Source of the DNA: Sporolactobacillus pectinivorans | Lineage (GTDB): Bacteria > Bacillota > Bacilli > Bacillales > Sporolactobacillaceae | Assembly (NCBI RefSeq): GCF_002802965.1 | Contig: NZ_NXGA01000001.1 | Location: 1 to 64,000 of the forward strand | Length of the DNA stretch: 64,000 nucleotides | Direction: 5' to 3' | In this document: positions 26,620 to 36,118 of the stretch, in pieces | Layout: each line of letters begins with the position of its first letter | Numbering within the stretch: position 1 is the stretch's first letter | Notes under the pieces: model-generated | Database searches by the model: none | What the model was told of the DNA's origin: nothing | The model's input: the letters and a program-made list of their open reading frames with translations, nothing else | Translations under genes and position numbers: made by a program

Positions 26620-27748
26620 TTGTTTGCTGCTCGGAATGTTTTTGGTGCCGGGCCATCAGGCTGAAAAACGGCGGGAGAATGATACAGATGGCAAGAACCC
26701 TCAGCACTTGTACCGCAACGACAAAAGTGGAATTGGCATGAAGCACCACCGATGTCACGGCCATGACATCAATACCGCCGGGCGAAAAGGCCAGGATAGA
26801 GGTAACCGGATCAATACCGGTCACATCGGTCACAAGTAGGGCGCACAGGAACATCGCCGCCATCAGGCCAAGCGACCCGAGCAAACCCATGACGACCGTT
26901 CGCGCGACGCCCGCGAACATTTTACGATTCAGGCGCGCTCCGACACTTGCGCCAATCATTAATTGAGCGACAATGATCAGATCATGAGGCCACCAAATCG
27001 GCAAATTTTTCCCCGCTATCAAACCCGTCAAAGCCTGGGCGATACCCACGCCAAGCATGCTCCCCAGCAGCCACGGAGCCGGCATACGCAACTTTTTGCC
27101 TGCTAAAGCACCCGAAGCAGCGATCACCACAGCAAAAATGAGCCCTGCTGCTGTCACAGGATTCAGCGTCGCTGCCACTCCGCTAACGACCGCCTTCCCG
27201 CTGCCCAGCCCGCTCCATGCAGAAACAGTGACTGGGATCGTACCTTCAACGAGAATGACCCGCATTGTCTGTATAATACTGACGATGGCCACATTTGCAC
27301 CAACGTCGGCCGCGATGCCAAGCATTGAAGACAGCCCTCCAGGAGTCGTCCCATACAGGCTCGTGATCAGATCCGTCTTGCTAAAGTGAAACAGAACAAA
27401 GCCGCTCGCTAGTGATAAAATAATTGAAATCAGAATCATCGCTGTTATCGTCAGCCAACCCTGGGTCAAAACATTAATTACCGATAAATTGATTTGCTGG
27501 CCAATCTCGATGCCGAGTAGAAGTTGACCGGTTCTAAGCCAATAGCCTTCAAGTCCTTTTTCACGGTGGAGACCCCTGATCAGTTTCGGATTCAAAAGTG
27601 AAAGTATCCCAGCAACAATCAATGTACCAATCATCCAGCCGATCGACAGGCCGGTCAGTGACAGGACGAGTCCGCCGATGCCGCTAATTATTATAAAAAT
27701 CAGGTTGCTCCGGCCCAATCTAAAACTCATTTTCATTTGTCGATTCAT
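26603..27748 (-). CDS. AbrB family membrane protein (putative transporter/monooxygenase regulator)
   Basis: 381 aa with about ten membrane segments in two repeats, each with a GxxxGxx[IL]G-rich first helix (IGWMIGTLIVAG; PAPWLLGSMLGVG). The middle TTPGGLSSMLGIAADVGA and late AFSPGGIDVMAVTS segments are family hallmarks (old name: ammonia monooxygenase). Substrate unknown. GGAGGG lies very close to the first ATG, so a start at one of the next ATGs (27736, 27730) is also possible. A LysR gene lies upstream on the same strand and may control it. Confidence 0.85.
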   Translation of the reverse strand: MNRQMKMSFRLGRSNLIFIIISGIGGLVLSLTGLSIGWMIGTLIVAGILSLLNPKLIRGLHREKGLEGYWLRTGQLLLGIEIGQQINLSVINVLTQGWLTITAMILISIILSLASGFVLFHFSKTDLITSLYGTTPGGLSSMLGIAADVGANVAIVSIIQTMRVILVEGTIPVTVSAWSGLGSGKAVVSGVAATLNPVTAAGLIFAVVIAASGALAGKKLRMPAPWLLGSMLGVGIAQALTGLIAGKNLPIWWPHDLIIVAQLMIGASVGARLNRKMFAGVARTVVMGLLGSLGLMAAMFLCALLVTDVTGIDPVTSILAFSPGGIDVMAVTSVVLHANSTFVVAVQVLRVLAICIILPPFFSLMARHQKHSEQQTKVSSG

Positions 27749-28048
27749 TCCCTCCGATTCCCGGGCTTGTTATACCGGGACTTACACTGTACTTATAAAA
27801 TAAGCATAGCCGTCGACCTGCCATTGGTAAAATACCATATTTAAATCAACAGCCATCAAGAAAATAAATGGCTGGCTGAAAAAATCAAGAAACAAAACGG
27901 AGTCCGATTGCTGATTAAAACACCGCTGCAGTACTGCCGGAACTTTTTTCCTCCAAAGTCAATAGAAGCATTCAACCTGTCGCCAAGAGTTTATGGCATT
28001 AAAAACCGCATAAAATTTTTGATGCCATTTGATGCCATAGGTTCGGTT
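27749..28048. other. intergenic region between lysR-like and AbrB-type genes
   Basis: 300 nt. It contains a near repeat of GATGCCATTTGATGCCATAG just after the LysR stop (28021-28040) and should hold the AbrB-type promoter. I find no convincing promoter boxes and no open frame. Confidence 0.3.
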
Positions 28049-28918
28049 TTATTCATCCAAGGCTCCCGGTGACACAATAAAGTCAACAAAAGCGCGGACA
28101 ACATTCAAAGTCAGCATTTCCTTGAAGTAGATCAGCCAAGTTTCACGCAAAATAGGTTCACCGTTCCCATTGAGCAGATCCACCGATTCGAGCTGATCTT
28201 CCGGACTGATAATCAGGCTTGGAACGATCGCGTAACCTAATCCGCTCAAAACCATTTCCTTGCACATATCCGCTTTGTCCACCTCAATGCTGACGCGTGG
28301 CGGTTCTGAAAAATGTTTCGCCCACCAGTCATCAACAGACGCTCTTAGCTCATAATCTGAGTGATAATCAATACGCGGAAGTTCAGGCAATTTATCCATT
28401 TTGATTTTATCTTTTGAAATCAGACAAAGTTTTTCAGAAAAGAGCAGGCTTTTTTCACCTTTCCAATGATAATGGCCACGGATAATCCCGATATACACTT
28501 CCTGACGATAGACACGCTGCAAAATATCGCCGCTGCGGTGAGTCACAACTTTAAACTCGACCTTAGGATAATGATCTTTAAAGCGCTTAAGCACAAGAGG
28601 AAGCTTGTGGTAAGTGAATGAGTCCGACACACCGATAGAAAGTGTCCCGACAACATCTTCAGACATATCGGCTACATGTTCTTTTGCTGTCCGAATGACG
28701 TTAAGCACGCGATCGGCGATACCCGCCAGATACTCGCCCTGCGGTGTAAACTGAACACCTCGTCGGCCGCGATTAACGATCGTTACGCCAAATTCTTTTT
28801 CAATCTGTTGCAACCGATGGCTTAATGTCGGTTGAGAAATGTACAGACTCTGAGCGGTCTGCGTCATATTTTTCTTTTCATAGAGCCTCTGCAAGATAAT
28901 CCAGTCGCGATAATCCAA
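28049..28918 (-). CDS. LysR-family transcriptional regulator
   Basis: 289 aa. N-terminal winged helix (MTQTAQSLYISQPTLSHRLQQIEKEFG is the recognition region, about 18-40) and a C-terminal effector-binding domain (GTLSIGVSDSFTYHKLPLVL). Effector not identifiable. I start it at the TTG at 28918 because AAGGGGTG precedes it and because the terminator of the upstream gene ends at 28940; an ATG at 28975 would begin inside that terminator. Likely regulator of the downstream AbrB-type gene. Confidence 0.88.
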   Translation of the reverse strand: MDYRDWIILQRLYEKKNMTQTAQSLYISQPTLSHRLQQIEKEFGVTIVNRGRRGVQFTPQGEYLAGIADRVLNVIRTAKEHVADMSEDVVGTLSIGVSDSFTYHKLPLVLKRFKDHYPKVEFKVVTHRSGDILQRVYRQEVYIGIIRGHYHWKGEKSLLFSEKLCLISKDKIKMDKLPELPRIDYHSDYELRASVDDWWAKHFSEPPRVSIEVDKADMCKEMVLSGLGYAIVPSLIISPEDQLESVDLLNGNGEPILRETWLIYFKEMLTLNVVRAFVDFIVSPGALDE

Positions 28919-28939
28919 AGCATCACCCCTTAAACCATT

Positions 28940-28972
28940 AAAAAAAAAGCAAAACCGCCAAAACGATTTTGC
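28940..28972 (-). terminator. terminator of the kimA-like gene
   Basis: 9-bp stem GCAAAATCG/CGGTTTTGC (one T-G pair), loop TTTTGG, then nine Ts on the minus strand. Confidence 0.85.
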
Positions 28973-29003
28973 CAAGTCAAATAATCACCCGTCTATAAAT
29001 CAT

Positions 29004-30836
29004 TTACTTTTTAAAGTGGAACGGAACTGTTGCAATGACAACATCGGCATGACGGATCAGGCTGGCCTTGATCAGCACGCCAGACTGGTTGTGCAGCAGA
29101 CTCTGCCACCATTTTTTCGTGTAAAACTGCGGGAATACAACCGTGACAGTTGCGCCATCCTTATCTGCCTTCCACTTTATCGTATCGACAAAGCGGTCAA
29201 GCGGACTAACAATGCTGCGGTAAAGCGAATGAAGGGTAACAAGACGGATGCCTGTATTCCATTCTTTCCACTCCCGCTCCATTTTTTCAATTGCCTCAGG
29301 ACTGTCCCCCACATACACAGCAATCACATTGCCGGAGAGCGACTTGGCATAAGTCAATGATTGTTCGACAACTTTAGTGATTCCCGCAACCGGGACAACA
29401 ATAATATTATCTGTCGTATTGATTGAGCGCAGAGGTATGGATAAATTGACGCGCAATTGCTCTGCCACGTGCATATAGTGCTGATGGATTTTATGAAAAA
29501 TTATAATGACAATAGGAACAAAAATCAAAACCGGCCAGATCTGGCTGAACTTTGTCAGGAAGAAAATGATCAGAATCAAGTAGCAGATCAGTGCGCCAAT
29601 AAAGTTAGTGAGAAGTCGAGATAGCCAGCCCTTCGGCTTTTCTTTCACCCAATGGACGATCATGCCTGTCTGAGACAGCGAGAAGGGAATAAACACGCCG
29701 ACCGCATAGAGTGGAATCAGGTTCTCCGTCCTTCCGCCGGAAATAATAATCAGTATAATAGACATCACACCGAGCGTGATAATCCCATTCGAATAACCTA
29801 AGCGATCTCCTTTTATCTTAAATGGACGGGGCATATACTTATCCTTTGCCAAGTTGAAGGCAAGCATCGGAAAAGCAGAATAGCCTGTATTCGCTGCAAG
29901 CACAAGTATAAGTGCCGTCGACACCTGAATCAGATAGTAGAAAACATTTCTGCCGAATATTGTCCCACCAAGCTGGGAGAGCACTGTCTGATTGCTCATC
30001 GGGTGAATGCCATACCAATAAGAAAGAAAAACAATGCCACTCAAAAGAAGAGCAAGAATCCCGCCCATCATCAGCAGAGTTTTAGCTGCATTTTTAGGTG
30101 CAGGATCTTTAAAGCTTGGAATCGCATTTGAGATTGCCTCAACACCGGTTAAAGCCGTACAGCCGGATGAAAAGGCACGCAGCAACAGAAACAGGCCAAT
30201 ACCCATAACCGGAGTACCGATCGCTGCATGAGGATGAACCGGAACCGCATGTCCGGTTGCGGCTTCAAAAAAACCGACACCAATTACAAGAAACATCATC
30301 AATACGAAAAAGTATACTGGAAAAGAAAGCAAGGTCGCAGAATCCGTCAATCCCCGCAGATTCAGAACGGTAATGATTACAACGATAATCACCGCAACCA
30401 AAACTGCATGAGCGTGAAGGGCCGGAAATGCCGACGTGATCGCATCCGTACCAGCAGAAACACTAACGGCCACAGTCAAGATGTAATCGACCAGCAGTGA
30501 GCCGCCTGCCGTCAGGCCAAAATTGGTACCCAAGTTTTCTTTTGAAACCATATAGGCGCCGCCGCCCTGAGGATAAGCGAAAATAATCTGGCGATAGGAA
30601 AGAACCAGTGCCACCAATAATACAAGGACGCCAAGTGCTATCGGCAACGAATACCACAGCGCAGCGCCGCCCGCTGCAATGAGTACAATCAAAATCTGTT
30701 CAGGTCCATATGCAACTGATGAAAGGGCGTCAGATGACAGAACAGCCAGCGCTTTTAATTTATTCAATTTTTGGCTGTGCGATTCATTTGACTTAAGCGG
30801 TCTGCCAATCAGCAGCCTCTTAATTTTCGTAAGCAT
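29004..30836 (-). CDS. kimA: KimA-like potassium importer (APC superfamily)
   Basis: 610 aa, matching B. subtilis KimA (YdaO, 607 aa), a high-affinity proton-potassium symporter inhibited by c-di-AMP. N-terminal cytosolic KIKRLLIGRPLKS, twelve membrane segments (about 30-450; SSDALSSVAYGPEQILIVL in the first), and a C-terminal universal-stress-like domain of about 140 residues (NIIVVPVAGITKVVEQSL) that binds the nucleotide in the B. subtilis protein. GAAGGTG precedes the start. I cannot find the c-di-AMP riboswitch that sits ahead of the B. subtilis gene; a terminator-like hairpin lies in the leader instead. Confidence 0.88.
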   Translation of the reverse strand: MLTKIKRLLIGRPLKSNESHSQKLNKLKALAVLSSDALSSVAYGPEQILIVLIAAGGAALWYSLPIALGVLVLLVALVLSYRQIIFAYPQGGGAYMVSKENLGTNFGLTAGGSLLVDYILTVAVSVSAGTDAITSAFPALHAHAVLVAVIIVVIITVLNLRGLTDSATLLSFPVYFFVLMMFLVIGVGFFEAATGHAVPVHPHAAIGTPVMGIGLFLLLRAFSSGCTALTGVEAISNAIPSFKDPAPKNAAKTLLMMGGILALLLSGIVFLSYWYGIHPMSNQTVLSQLGGTIFGRNVFYYLIQVSTALILVLAANTGYSAFPMLAFNLAKDKYMPRPFKIKGDRLGYSNGIITLGVMSIILIIISGGRTENLIPLYAVGVFIPFSLSQTGMIVHWVKEKPKGWLSRLLTNFIGALICYLILIIFFLTKFSQIWPVLIFVPIVIIIFHKIHQHYMHVAEQLRVNLSIPLRSINTTDNIIVVPVAGITKVVEQSLTYAKSLSGNVIAVYVGDSPEAIEKMEREWKEWNTGIRLVTLHSLYRSIVSPLDRFVDTIKWKADKDGATVTVVFPQFYTKKWWQSLLHNQSGVLIKASLIRHADVVIATVPFHFKK

Positions 30837-30891
30837 AAATTTTTCACCTTCAAAATGAATTCAAAATAATGATATGAATAAACCGTCTTTC

Positions 30892-30938
30892 AAAAAGAAA
30901 GGGCTCTGAGCGAAATCTCTCGGTTCACTCGAATGCCC
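30892..30938 (-). promoter_or_regulatory. terminator-like hairpin in the kimA leader
   Basis: Between the promoter and the start codon, minus strand, GGGC/GCCC arms enclose GAGTGAA/TTCGCTC, and the hairpin is followed by TTTCTTTTTG. It is in the right place for an attenuator. No anti-terminator partner or known riboswitch core was found. It could also simply be a leader structure. Confidence 0.45.
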
Positions 30939-31007
30939 ATTTTCTGTCAATACAATTTTGTTGATAAACGGCAGTTTTCCTATAAAAAACTTTCCTTGTG
31001 CATACTG

Positions 31008-31036
31008 ATTCTATGCTAACCTGGCAAAAGTTGCAA
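31008..31036 (-). promoter_or_regulatory. promoter of the kimA-like gene
   Basis: Minus strand TTGCAA, 17 nt, TAGAAT. It predicts a leader of about 165 nt. Confidence 0.65.
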
Positions 31037-31057
31037 CACTCAAATTATAGGATCATA

Positions 31058-31091
31058 ATAAAAAAAATTGCGAAATTTCCCGGGAAATTCC
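31058..31091 (-). terminator. terminator-like palindrome after the EamA gene
   Basis: The palindrome AATTTCCCGGGAAATT (almost no loop) with eight Ts following on the minus strand, 22 nt after the stop. The fold is cramped, hence moderate confidence. Confidence 0.5.
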
Positions 31092-31112
31092 CAACAACCG
31101 ACAGCATTTTTC

Positions 31113-32066
31113 TTAATTCCTGATCTCTATGTGTCGTTGCCCTGCCTTCCGCGACCATGACAGGACAACTACCGTTGACACAATACAGGCTGCACCCAGC
31201 CAATCCAGTGCCGTAAAGGGAACATTCAGCCAGACCACACTGACGACCGCCGCTGACAACGGCTCCGCACAGCCGAACAGGCTTGTTTCAATGGGTCTCA
31301 AAAATTTCAGGCTCACCAGGTAAAGATAAAATGCGGCAAGCGTGCCAAATAAAATGACAAAAGCTACACCAAATAATGTTTCCGGGGTCAGCTGCCCATG
31401 AAAAATCCATGGTGGATAAAAAAAACTCATGGTAAGTCCGCCAACAATCATGCCCCAGCCGACAATCACCGCTGCTCCCCACTTTTTAAGCAGTGCAGCA
31501 GGCTGGGTTGAATAAACCGCTCCACCAAATGCTGATAAAATTCCCCAGAACAGTGTAGCCGGTGCGATTGAAATCTGGTCAAGATGTCCTTTGGTCACAA
31601 GAAGAAACACTCCGGTAAGAGCCAGGCAAATGGCTGATAGCTCTCTTCCGGTCGGCCTTTTTTTCCACTTAATCAGAAAGTAGACGATAATAATGACCGG
31701 ATTAAGATATTGCAGAAGCGTGGCCGTAGCAGCGTTCCCGGCAGCAACAGCCTCAAAATAAGTGTATTGAGCGCCGATCATCCCAAAAGTTCCGAAAATC
31801 AGCAAGCCGATCCTTGATTTTCTTTCAGTCCAAACTTTCCATACTTTCCCCCGCTCGACGGTTGTCGCCGCAGCAATGAATAGCGCCCCGGCACTCAGCA
31901 TGCGGACCGAAGTCATCCAGCCCGGATTAATGCCATGCGCGCTGAACAAATATTGCGCAACGTTTCCGGAAACGCCCCAGAGCATCGCTCCGCAAACGAC
32001 AAGCATCATGCCAAATAGGCGATTCAGGGATCCTCTATCGGTTAAAACGTGCGCATGATCTGTCAC
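31113..32066 (-). CDS. EamA/DMT family transporter
   Basis: 317 aa with ten membrane segments in two EamA repeats (first WGVSGNVAQYLF, second FWGILSAFGGAVYST). Related to amino-acid and metabolite exporters of the drug/metabolite superfamily. Starts with GTG behind GAGAGGAAGAG. It is divergent from the anthranilate synthase gene; a link with aromatic amino acid export is possible but only by position. Confidence 0.9.
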   Translation of the reverse strand: MTDHAHVLTDRGSLNRLFGMMLVVCGAMLWGVSGNVAQYLFSAHGINPGWMTSVRMLSAGALFIAAATTVERGKVWKVWTERKSRIGLLIFGTFGMIGAQYTYFEAVAAGNAATATLLQYLNPVIIIVYFLIKWKKRPTGRELSAICLALTGVFLLVTKGHLDQISIAPATLFWGILSAFGGAVYSTQPAALLKKWGAAVIVGWGMIVGGLTMSFFYPPWIFHGQLTPETLFGVAFVILFGTLAAFYLYLVSLKFLRPIETSLFGCAEPLSAAVVSVVWLNVPFTALDWLGAACIVSTVVVLSWSRKAGQRHIEIRN

Positions 32067-32145
32067 TCTGCTCTTCCTCTCCCACCGTAATTTCCATATT
32101 AAATGAGACCTTATCGGGCGTCAACGTCTTCAGGTTTTTTCTCTG

Positions 32146-32174
32146 TTGAATTCTTTATCTTTACACGGTATGAT
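32146..32174 (+). promoter_or_regulatory. promoter of the fused anthranilate synthase gene
   Basis: TTGAAT, 17-nt spacer, TATGAT, giving a leader of about 150 nt. The leader contains an AT-rich inverted repeat (ATAATAAT ... ATTATTAT, about 32239-32265). I see no T-box or TRAP-type GAG/UAG repeats. Confidence 0.65.
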
Positions 32175-32334
32175 AAAGTCAGTTTAGCAGAGTCAGGCAG
32201 AGAAGAGCAGAGTTGAGAAGAGAAGCACATCGGGACAATAATAATTGCTCCCTCAGGATTATTATGTCTTTGAATTTTCCATTCTGATTCAAGATGCTCT
32301 TCTGTATAAAATCAATTATACAGGGGGTCCCCAA

Positions 32335-34539
32335 ATGAGTTTGTTGTCACATCTCCATGAGTCAAAAGAATCCATCATTTATTCAACTGAAAAGAATTTG
32401 CAGATTATCCGCAGACAGTCGGCTGTATCTGCAGATGAGACTGTCTCACAGCTAACCGGCCAGCTTGACGAGTATAAAGGCGCTTTATTTTCAAGCAGCT
32501 ACAACTTTCCCGGCCGCTATTCAAGATGGGATATTGGTTTTATCAATCCCCCCATTGAGTTGACGGCAAAAGGAAAAACATTCGATATCAAGGCACTTAA
32601 CACCAGAGGGCAAGTGATCCTTGCCTATTTTTCAGAAAATCTTAGCGATCCGGCCTTTTCATTGACAAGAAAAAAGAAAGACGAATTGTCCGGCATGATT
32701 CATACGGACAGCAACAGCATAATTAAAGAAGAAAGCAGAACGAAACAGCCGTCCGTTTTCAGCCTGTTGCGGCAGATTCAGCTGCTTTTTCATACAAATG
32801 ATGATTTTCTTGGTTTGTATGGTGCTTTCGGATTCGATCTGATCCTTCAATTTGAGCCTTTTCCCCTTCATAAGAAAAGAGAGACAGAACAGAACGATTT
32901 GCAGCTCTATCTTCCAGACGAGCTTATTGTTGTTGACCGAGAGAAGAGTGAGGCCTTCAAGCTTTCCTATGACTTCCGGCTTCGGGATCTGTCAACAGCT
33001 GGCATTGAGCGAACCGGACAGCGCTTCCCCTTCCGCTCGTTCAGCAGGAACTTTCAGCCTTCCCGGTCGTTTGCCGACAAAACAGGTGATTATGCAAAGA
33101 TGGTACAAGAAGCCAAACATGCTTTCAAAAGCGGTAATTTATTTGAAGTCGTCCCCAGCCGTATCCTTTCCAAGCCGTGCAAAAGCAGACCATCAGAGGT
33201 CTTCAAGAGCCTCCAGCACATCAATCCAAGTCCCTACGGATTCTTGATCCATCTGAACAATGAAGAATTTCTCGTCGGCTGCTCGCCAGAAATGTTTGTC
33301 CGTGTAGATGGAGCCACGGTAGAAACCTGTCCGATCTCCGGCACCATCCGTCGCAAAGGTTCAGTCATTGAGGACGCCGAGCAAATCAAGACACTGCTTG
33401 GATCGGCAAAAGAAGAATCTGAGCTGACTATGTGTACCGATGTTGACCGAAATGACAAATCAAGAGTCTGTGTTCCCGGTTCGGTCGAAGTCATCGGACG
33501 CCGGCAGATCGAAGCCTATTCACATTTGTTCCACACGGTGGATCATATCAAGGGCCTTCTCAAGAAAAATTTTGACGCGCTCGATGCATTTATCAGCCAT
33601 ATGTGGGCCGTAACAATTACTGGTGCGCCAAAGCTCGAAGCCATCAAATGGATTGAAGAGCATGAAAAAACACCCCGCGGCTGGTACGGCGGTGCTGTCG
33701 GCTGGTTCGGATTCAATGGCAATATGAATACCGGGCTTACACTGAGATGCCTGCGTCTCCAAAGGGGAACAGCCCAAATTCGTGTCGGCGCGACTCTTCT
33801 CTATGACTCCGTTCCTGAAAACGAGGAACAGGAGACACTGACCAAGGCAGGGGCACTCGTCGCAGCGCTTCATTCTTCAGGGACATCAGTAAACCGCAAT
33901 GGAACTAGCCTTCCCGCAGTGCAAAAGTCAGGAAATGGGCTTCACATCCTTTTCGTTGATCATGAAGATTCTTTCGTCCACACATTGTCCAGTTATTTTC
34001 AGACTTTGGGAGCCAAAGTGACTGTATGCAGAAGCCCAGCCGCGCGAACATTGATCGAACGAGGAGATGAGCCTATTGATCTCGTCGTGCTTTCCCCGGG
34101 GCCGGGAGAACCCGGCCGCTTTCATATGAATAATACCATTGATCTCTGCCTGAAGCGTCATCTTCCGATCTTTGGGATCTGTCTCGGGCTTCAGGGCATT
34201 GTCAGCTATTTTGGAGGTAAGCTGAATATTCTCCCCGTTCCGGCTCACGGAAAACAGTCTGTGGTGATTCAGAACGGCGAATCCCGGCTCTTCAAAGGCA
34301 TCCCTCAGCGATTTAAAGCTGGTCGCTATCACTCGATCTGCGCTGCACAGTTACCGTCTGAACTTCTTGTTTCAGCGGAAACCGAGGATCACGTCGTCAT
34401 GGCTGTCGAACATCGGAGCCTGCCGATTGCCGCCGTTCAATTCCACCCGGAATCGATTATGACGATGAACGATCAGGTAGGCATGAAAATCCTTGAAAAC
34501 GTGCTCCTTATGATTGACATGCAACCTGCATTGAAATAA
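32335..34539 (+). CDS. trpEG: fused anthranilate synthase (TrpE-TrpG)
   Basis: 734 aa. Residues 1-525 form component I: CPISGTIRRKG, ELTMCTDVDRNDKSRVC, AYSHLFHTVDHIKG and GWYGGAVGWFGFNGNMNTGLTLR. Residues about 545-730 form the glutamine amidotransferase: PGPGEPG, nucleophile Cys in GICLGLQG and QFHPES. Converts chorismate and glutamine to anthranilate. This single-chain form is best known from alpha-proteobacteria such as Rhizobium and from some cyanobacteria; B. subtilis has separate trpE and pabA. No other trp gene is adjacent. A start at 32335 uses GGGGG; an upstream TTG at 32245 would add 30 residues. Anthranilate for something other than tryptophan is possible. Confidence 0.93.
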   Translation: MSLLSHLHESKESIIYSTEKNLQIIRRQSAVSADETVSQLTGQLDEYKGALFSSSYNFPGRYSRWDIGFINPPIELTAKGKTFDIKALNTRGQVILAYFSENLSDPAFSLTRKKKDELSGMIHTDSNSIIKEESRTKQPSVFSLLRQIQLLFHTNDDFLGLYGAFGFDLILQFEPFPLHKKRETEQNDLQLYLPDELIVVDREKSEAFKLSYDFRLRDLSTAGIERTGQRFPFRSFSRNFQPSRSFADKTGDYAKMVQEAKHAFKSGNLFEVVPSRILSKPCKSRPSEVFKSLQHINPSPYGFLIHLNNEEFLVGCSPEMFVRVDGATVETCPISGTIRRKGSVIEDAEQIKTLLGSAKEESELTMCTDVDRNDKSRVCVPGSVEVIGRRQIEAYSHLFHTVDHIKGLLKKNFDALDAFISHMWAVTITGAPKLEAIKWIEEHEKTPRGWYGGAVGWFGFNGNMNTGLTLRCLRLQRGTAQIRVGATLLYDSVPENEEQETLTKAGALVAALHSSGTSVNRNGTSLPAVQKSGNGLHILFVDHEDSFVHTLSSYFQTLGAKVTVCRSPAARTLIERGDEPIDLVVLSPGPGEPGRFHMNNTIDLCLKRHLPIFGICLGLQGIVSYFGGKLNILPVPAHGKQSVVIQNGESRLFKGIPQRFKAGRYHSICAAQLPSELLVSAETEDHVVMAVEHRSLPIAAVQFHPESIMTMNDQVGMKILENVLLMIDMQPALK

Positions 34540-34620
34540 GCAAGTGGAACGTATCATCTTTTATGAACCTTGAGCATGATAAACAACAGCAACGATACAG
34601 CGGCAAAGAGCAGGGTCTGT

Positions 34621-34646
34621 AAAGGCATCAAATTTAGATGCTTTTA
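34621..34646 (+). terminator. weak terminator after trpEG
   Basis: Stem GCATC/GATGC with outer AAAG/CTTTT and a T-rich tail. Short stem. Confidence 0.45.
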
Positions 34647-35113
34647 ATTCAGATCAAGCGCAATAGGACGGAAAAAAGGTTGTAAGGGAACCAGAATGCC
34701 TATATAGTGTACAGGGAGTAAATACCGTGGATTTGTAAAGTTATAATATCACCGAAGTGTATTTCGCATAATATGATTGCCCAAGGGTATCTTAAACCCT
34801 TGAGCTATTTTATTAGCTAATGCATTATAATCTGCATAACTTAATGTACTGAAGACTATACCCGGCCACTTTGTGCAGTCAAAACGGATGGCGGCCATAA
34901 CAAAAATAAACATGACATCCGACACAGGCAAGTTAGTAGTTAGTTAATATTTCACCGACATTCACTGTTCAAAAAGGCCCGAAAAATTTACGCTGCGTGG
35001 CAGACAATACACGTGCGGTCAGATTGAATATTGTTTGATCGATATCTATTTTAGGCGATTTGTACTGAAGCTTAATCATAAACCGCTTGTTACAGTAACG
35101 AGGGGGTACTTTC
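34647..35113. other. intergenic region before glpQ-like gene
   Basis: About 470 nt. It holds two open frames of about 60 codons on the minus strand (34749-34931 and 34969-35169) without ribosome sites; the second runs into the glpQ-like gene on the other strand. I see no recognisable protein, RNA or repeat. Confidence 0.3.
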
Positions 35114-35866
35114 ATGAAGACTGCGATTTTTGCCCACCGCGGAAGTAAGTCAAACCGTCCGGAAAACACGCTCTCTGCATTTGAGGAAGCGATGCATGTC
35201 GGAAGTGACGGAATCGAATTGGATGTCCACTTAACAAAAGATCAGGAAGTTGTGGTCATGCACGATGAAAAAGTAAACCGGACAACGAATGCCAAGGGAC
35301 AGATCAAAAGCTTTACAGTAAACGACCTGAAAGAGCTGGATGCCGGTTCCTGGTTTTCCCCGCAGTTCAGAGGTGAACGCGTGCCGACACTTAAAGAGGT
35401 GCTTGACCTGCTTTCCGATTTTCCCGGCGTTCTGAATGTCGAGTTCAAGACAGATCATAATGTTTATCCTGGAATTGAGGAAAAAGTTGTGCGCCTGATC
35501 GACCTTTACCGCTCTAATCTGCCTGTTGTTTACTCATCTTTCAATCACGAATCACTGATCCGGATGAAACATATCGATCCAAGTGCCGACGTTGCCCTGC
35601 TTCTCTGGGAAAGGCTCGCTGATCCCTGGCGCTACACTGAACAGGTAGGGGCATCTGCTCAGCACTTATGGGAGGCTTCCGCTTTGACTGAAACCTCGGC
35701 ACAGCTTCAGGAGCATGGTATTAAAGTCCGCGCCTGGACCGTGAACAAACCTAAAAATATGCAACGCACGTTCGAAATGGGAATTGACGCCATGATTACT
35801 GATTATCCCGAGGTGGCGCTTGATCTCCGGAAAAGTTTTGAAGAGGCAAAGGCTTTACGCCGGTAA
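35114..35866 (+). CDS. glycerophosphodiester phosphodiesterase
   Basis: 250 aa, cytosolic GDPD family: FAHRGSKSNRPENTLSAFEEA carries the catalytic His and metal ligands, ELDVHLTKDQEVVVMHD the next ligands and the second His, and NVEFKT a later ligand. Hydrolyses glycerophosphodiesters to glycerol-3-phosphate. No signal peptide. AGGGGGT precedes the start. Resembles B. subtilis YqiK rather than secreted GlpQ. Confidence 0.94.
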   Translation: MKTAIFAHRGSKSNRPENTLSAFEEAMHVGSDGIELDVHLTKDQEVVVMHDEKVNRTTNAKGQIKSFTVNDLKELDAGSWFSPQFRGERVPTLKEVLDLLSDFPGVLNVEFKTDHNVYPGIEEKVVRLIDLYRSNLPVVYSSFNHESLIRMKHIDPSADVALLLWERLADPWRYTEQVGASAQHLWEASALTETSAQLQEHGIKVRAWTVNKPKNMQRTFEMGIDAMITDYPEVALDLRKSFEEAKALRR

Positions 35867-35955
35867 CCTGTATCGGAAAAGAACAATTCCAATTCTTCTA
35901 AATTTATTATTGAATCGCTTCAGCAATAATCATATTAAACCATGATTTTCAAATC

Positions 35956-35985
35956 CAGGGGTGGATAAGCACCTCTGTTTTTTTT
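35956..35985 (+). terminator. terminator after the glycerophosphodiesterase gene
   Basis: Stem CAGGGGTG/CACCTCTG (one G-T pair), 6-nt loop, then nine Ts. Confidence 0.85.
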
Positions 35986-36118
35986 GCACCTAATGTTTAA
36001 GATATTGTTCTTTATTCTTTCGAATACCATGATATAGAATGGATACGAAGCTATTATTACTTCTTAATTTTTGAATCATAAATAGTAACCGCTATCATGA
36101 GTTAGGGGTAATGACTTC

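Noticed and set aside
28919..28975. Longer N-terminus for the LysR regulator from the ATG at 28975
   Set aside because: It would lie inside the terminator hairpin of the upstream gene, and the added residues (FWRFCFFF) are the translated T-run.
30837..31060. c-di-AMP (ydaO) riboswitch ahead of the kimA-like gene
   Set aside because: Expected from B. subtilis, but the leader is too short and none of the conserved core is visible.
32175..32334. T-box or TRAP control of trpEG
   Set aside because: No T-box core, no GAG/UAG repeats; only an AT-rich inverted repeat.
34749..34931. 60-codon minus-strand frame before the glycerophosphodiesterase gene
   Set aside because: No ribosome site, no recognisable sequence, and isolated in an AT-rich gap.
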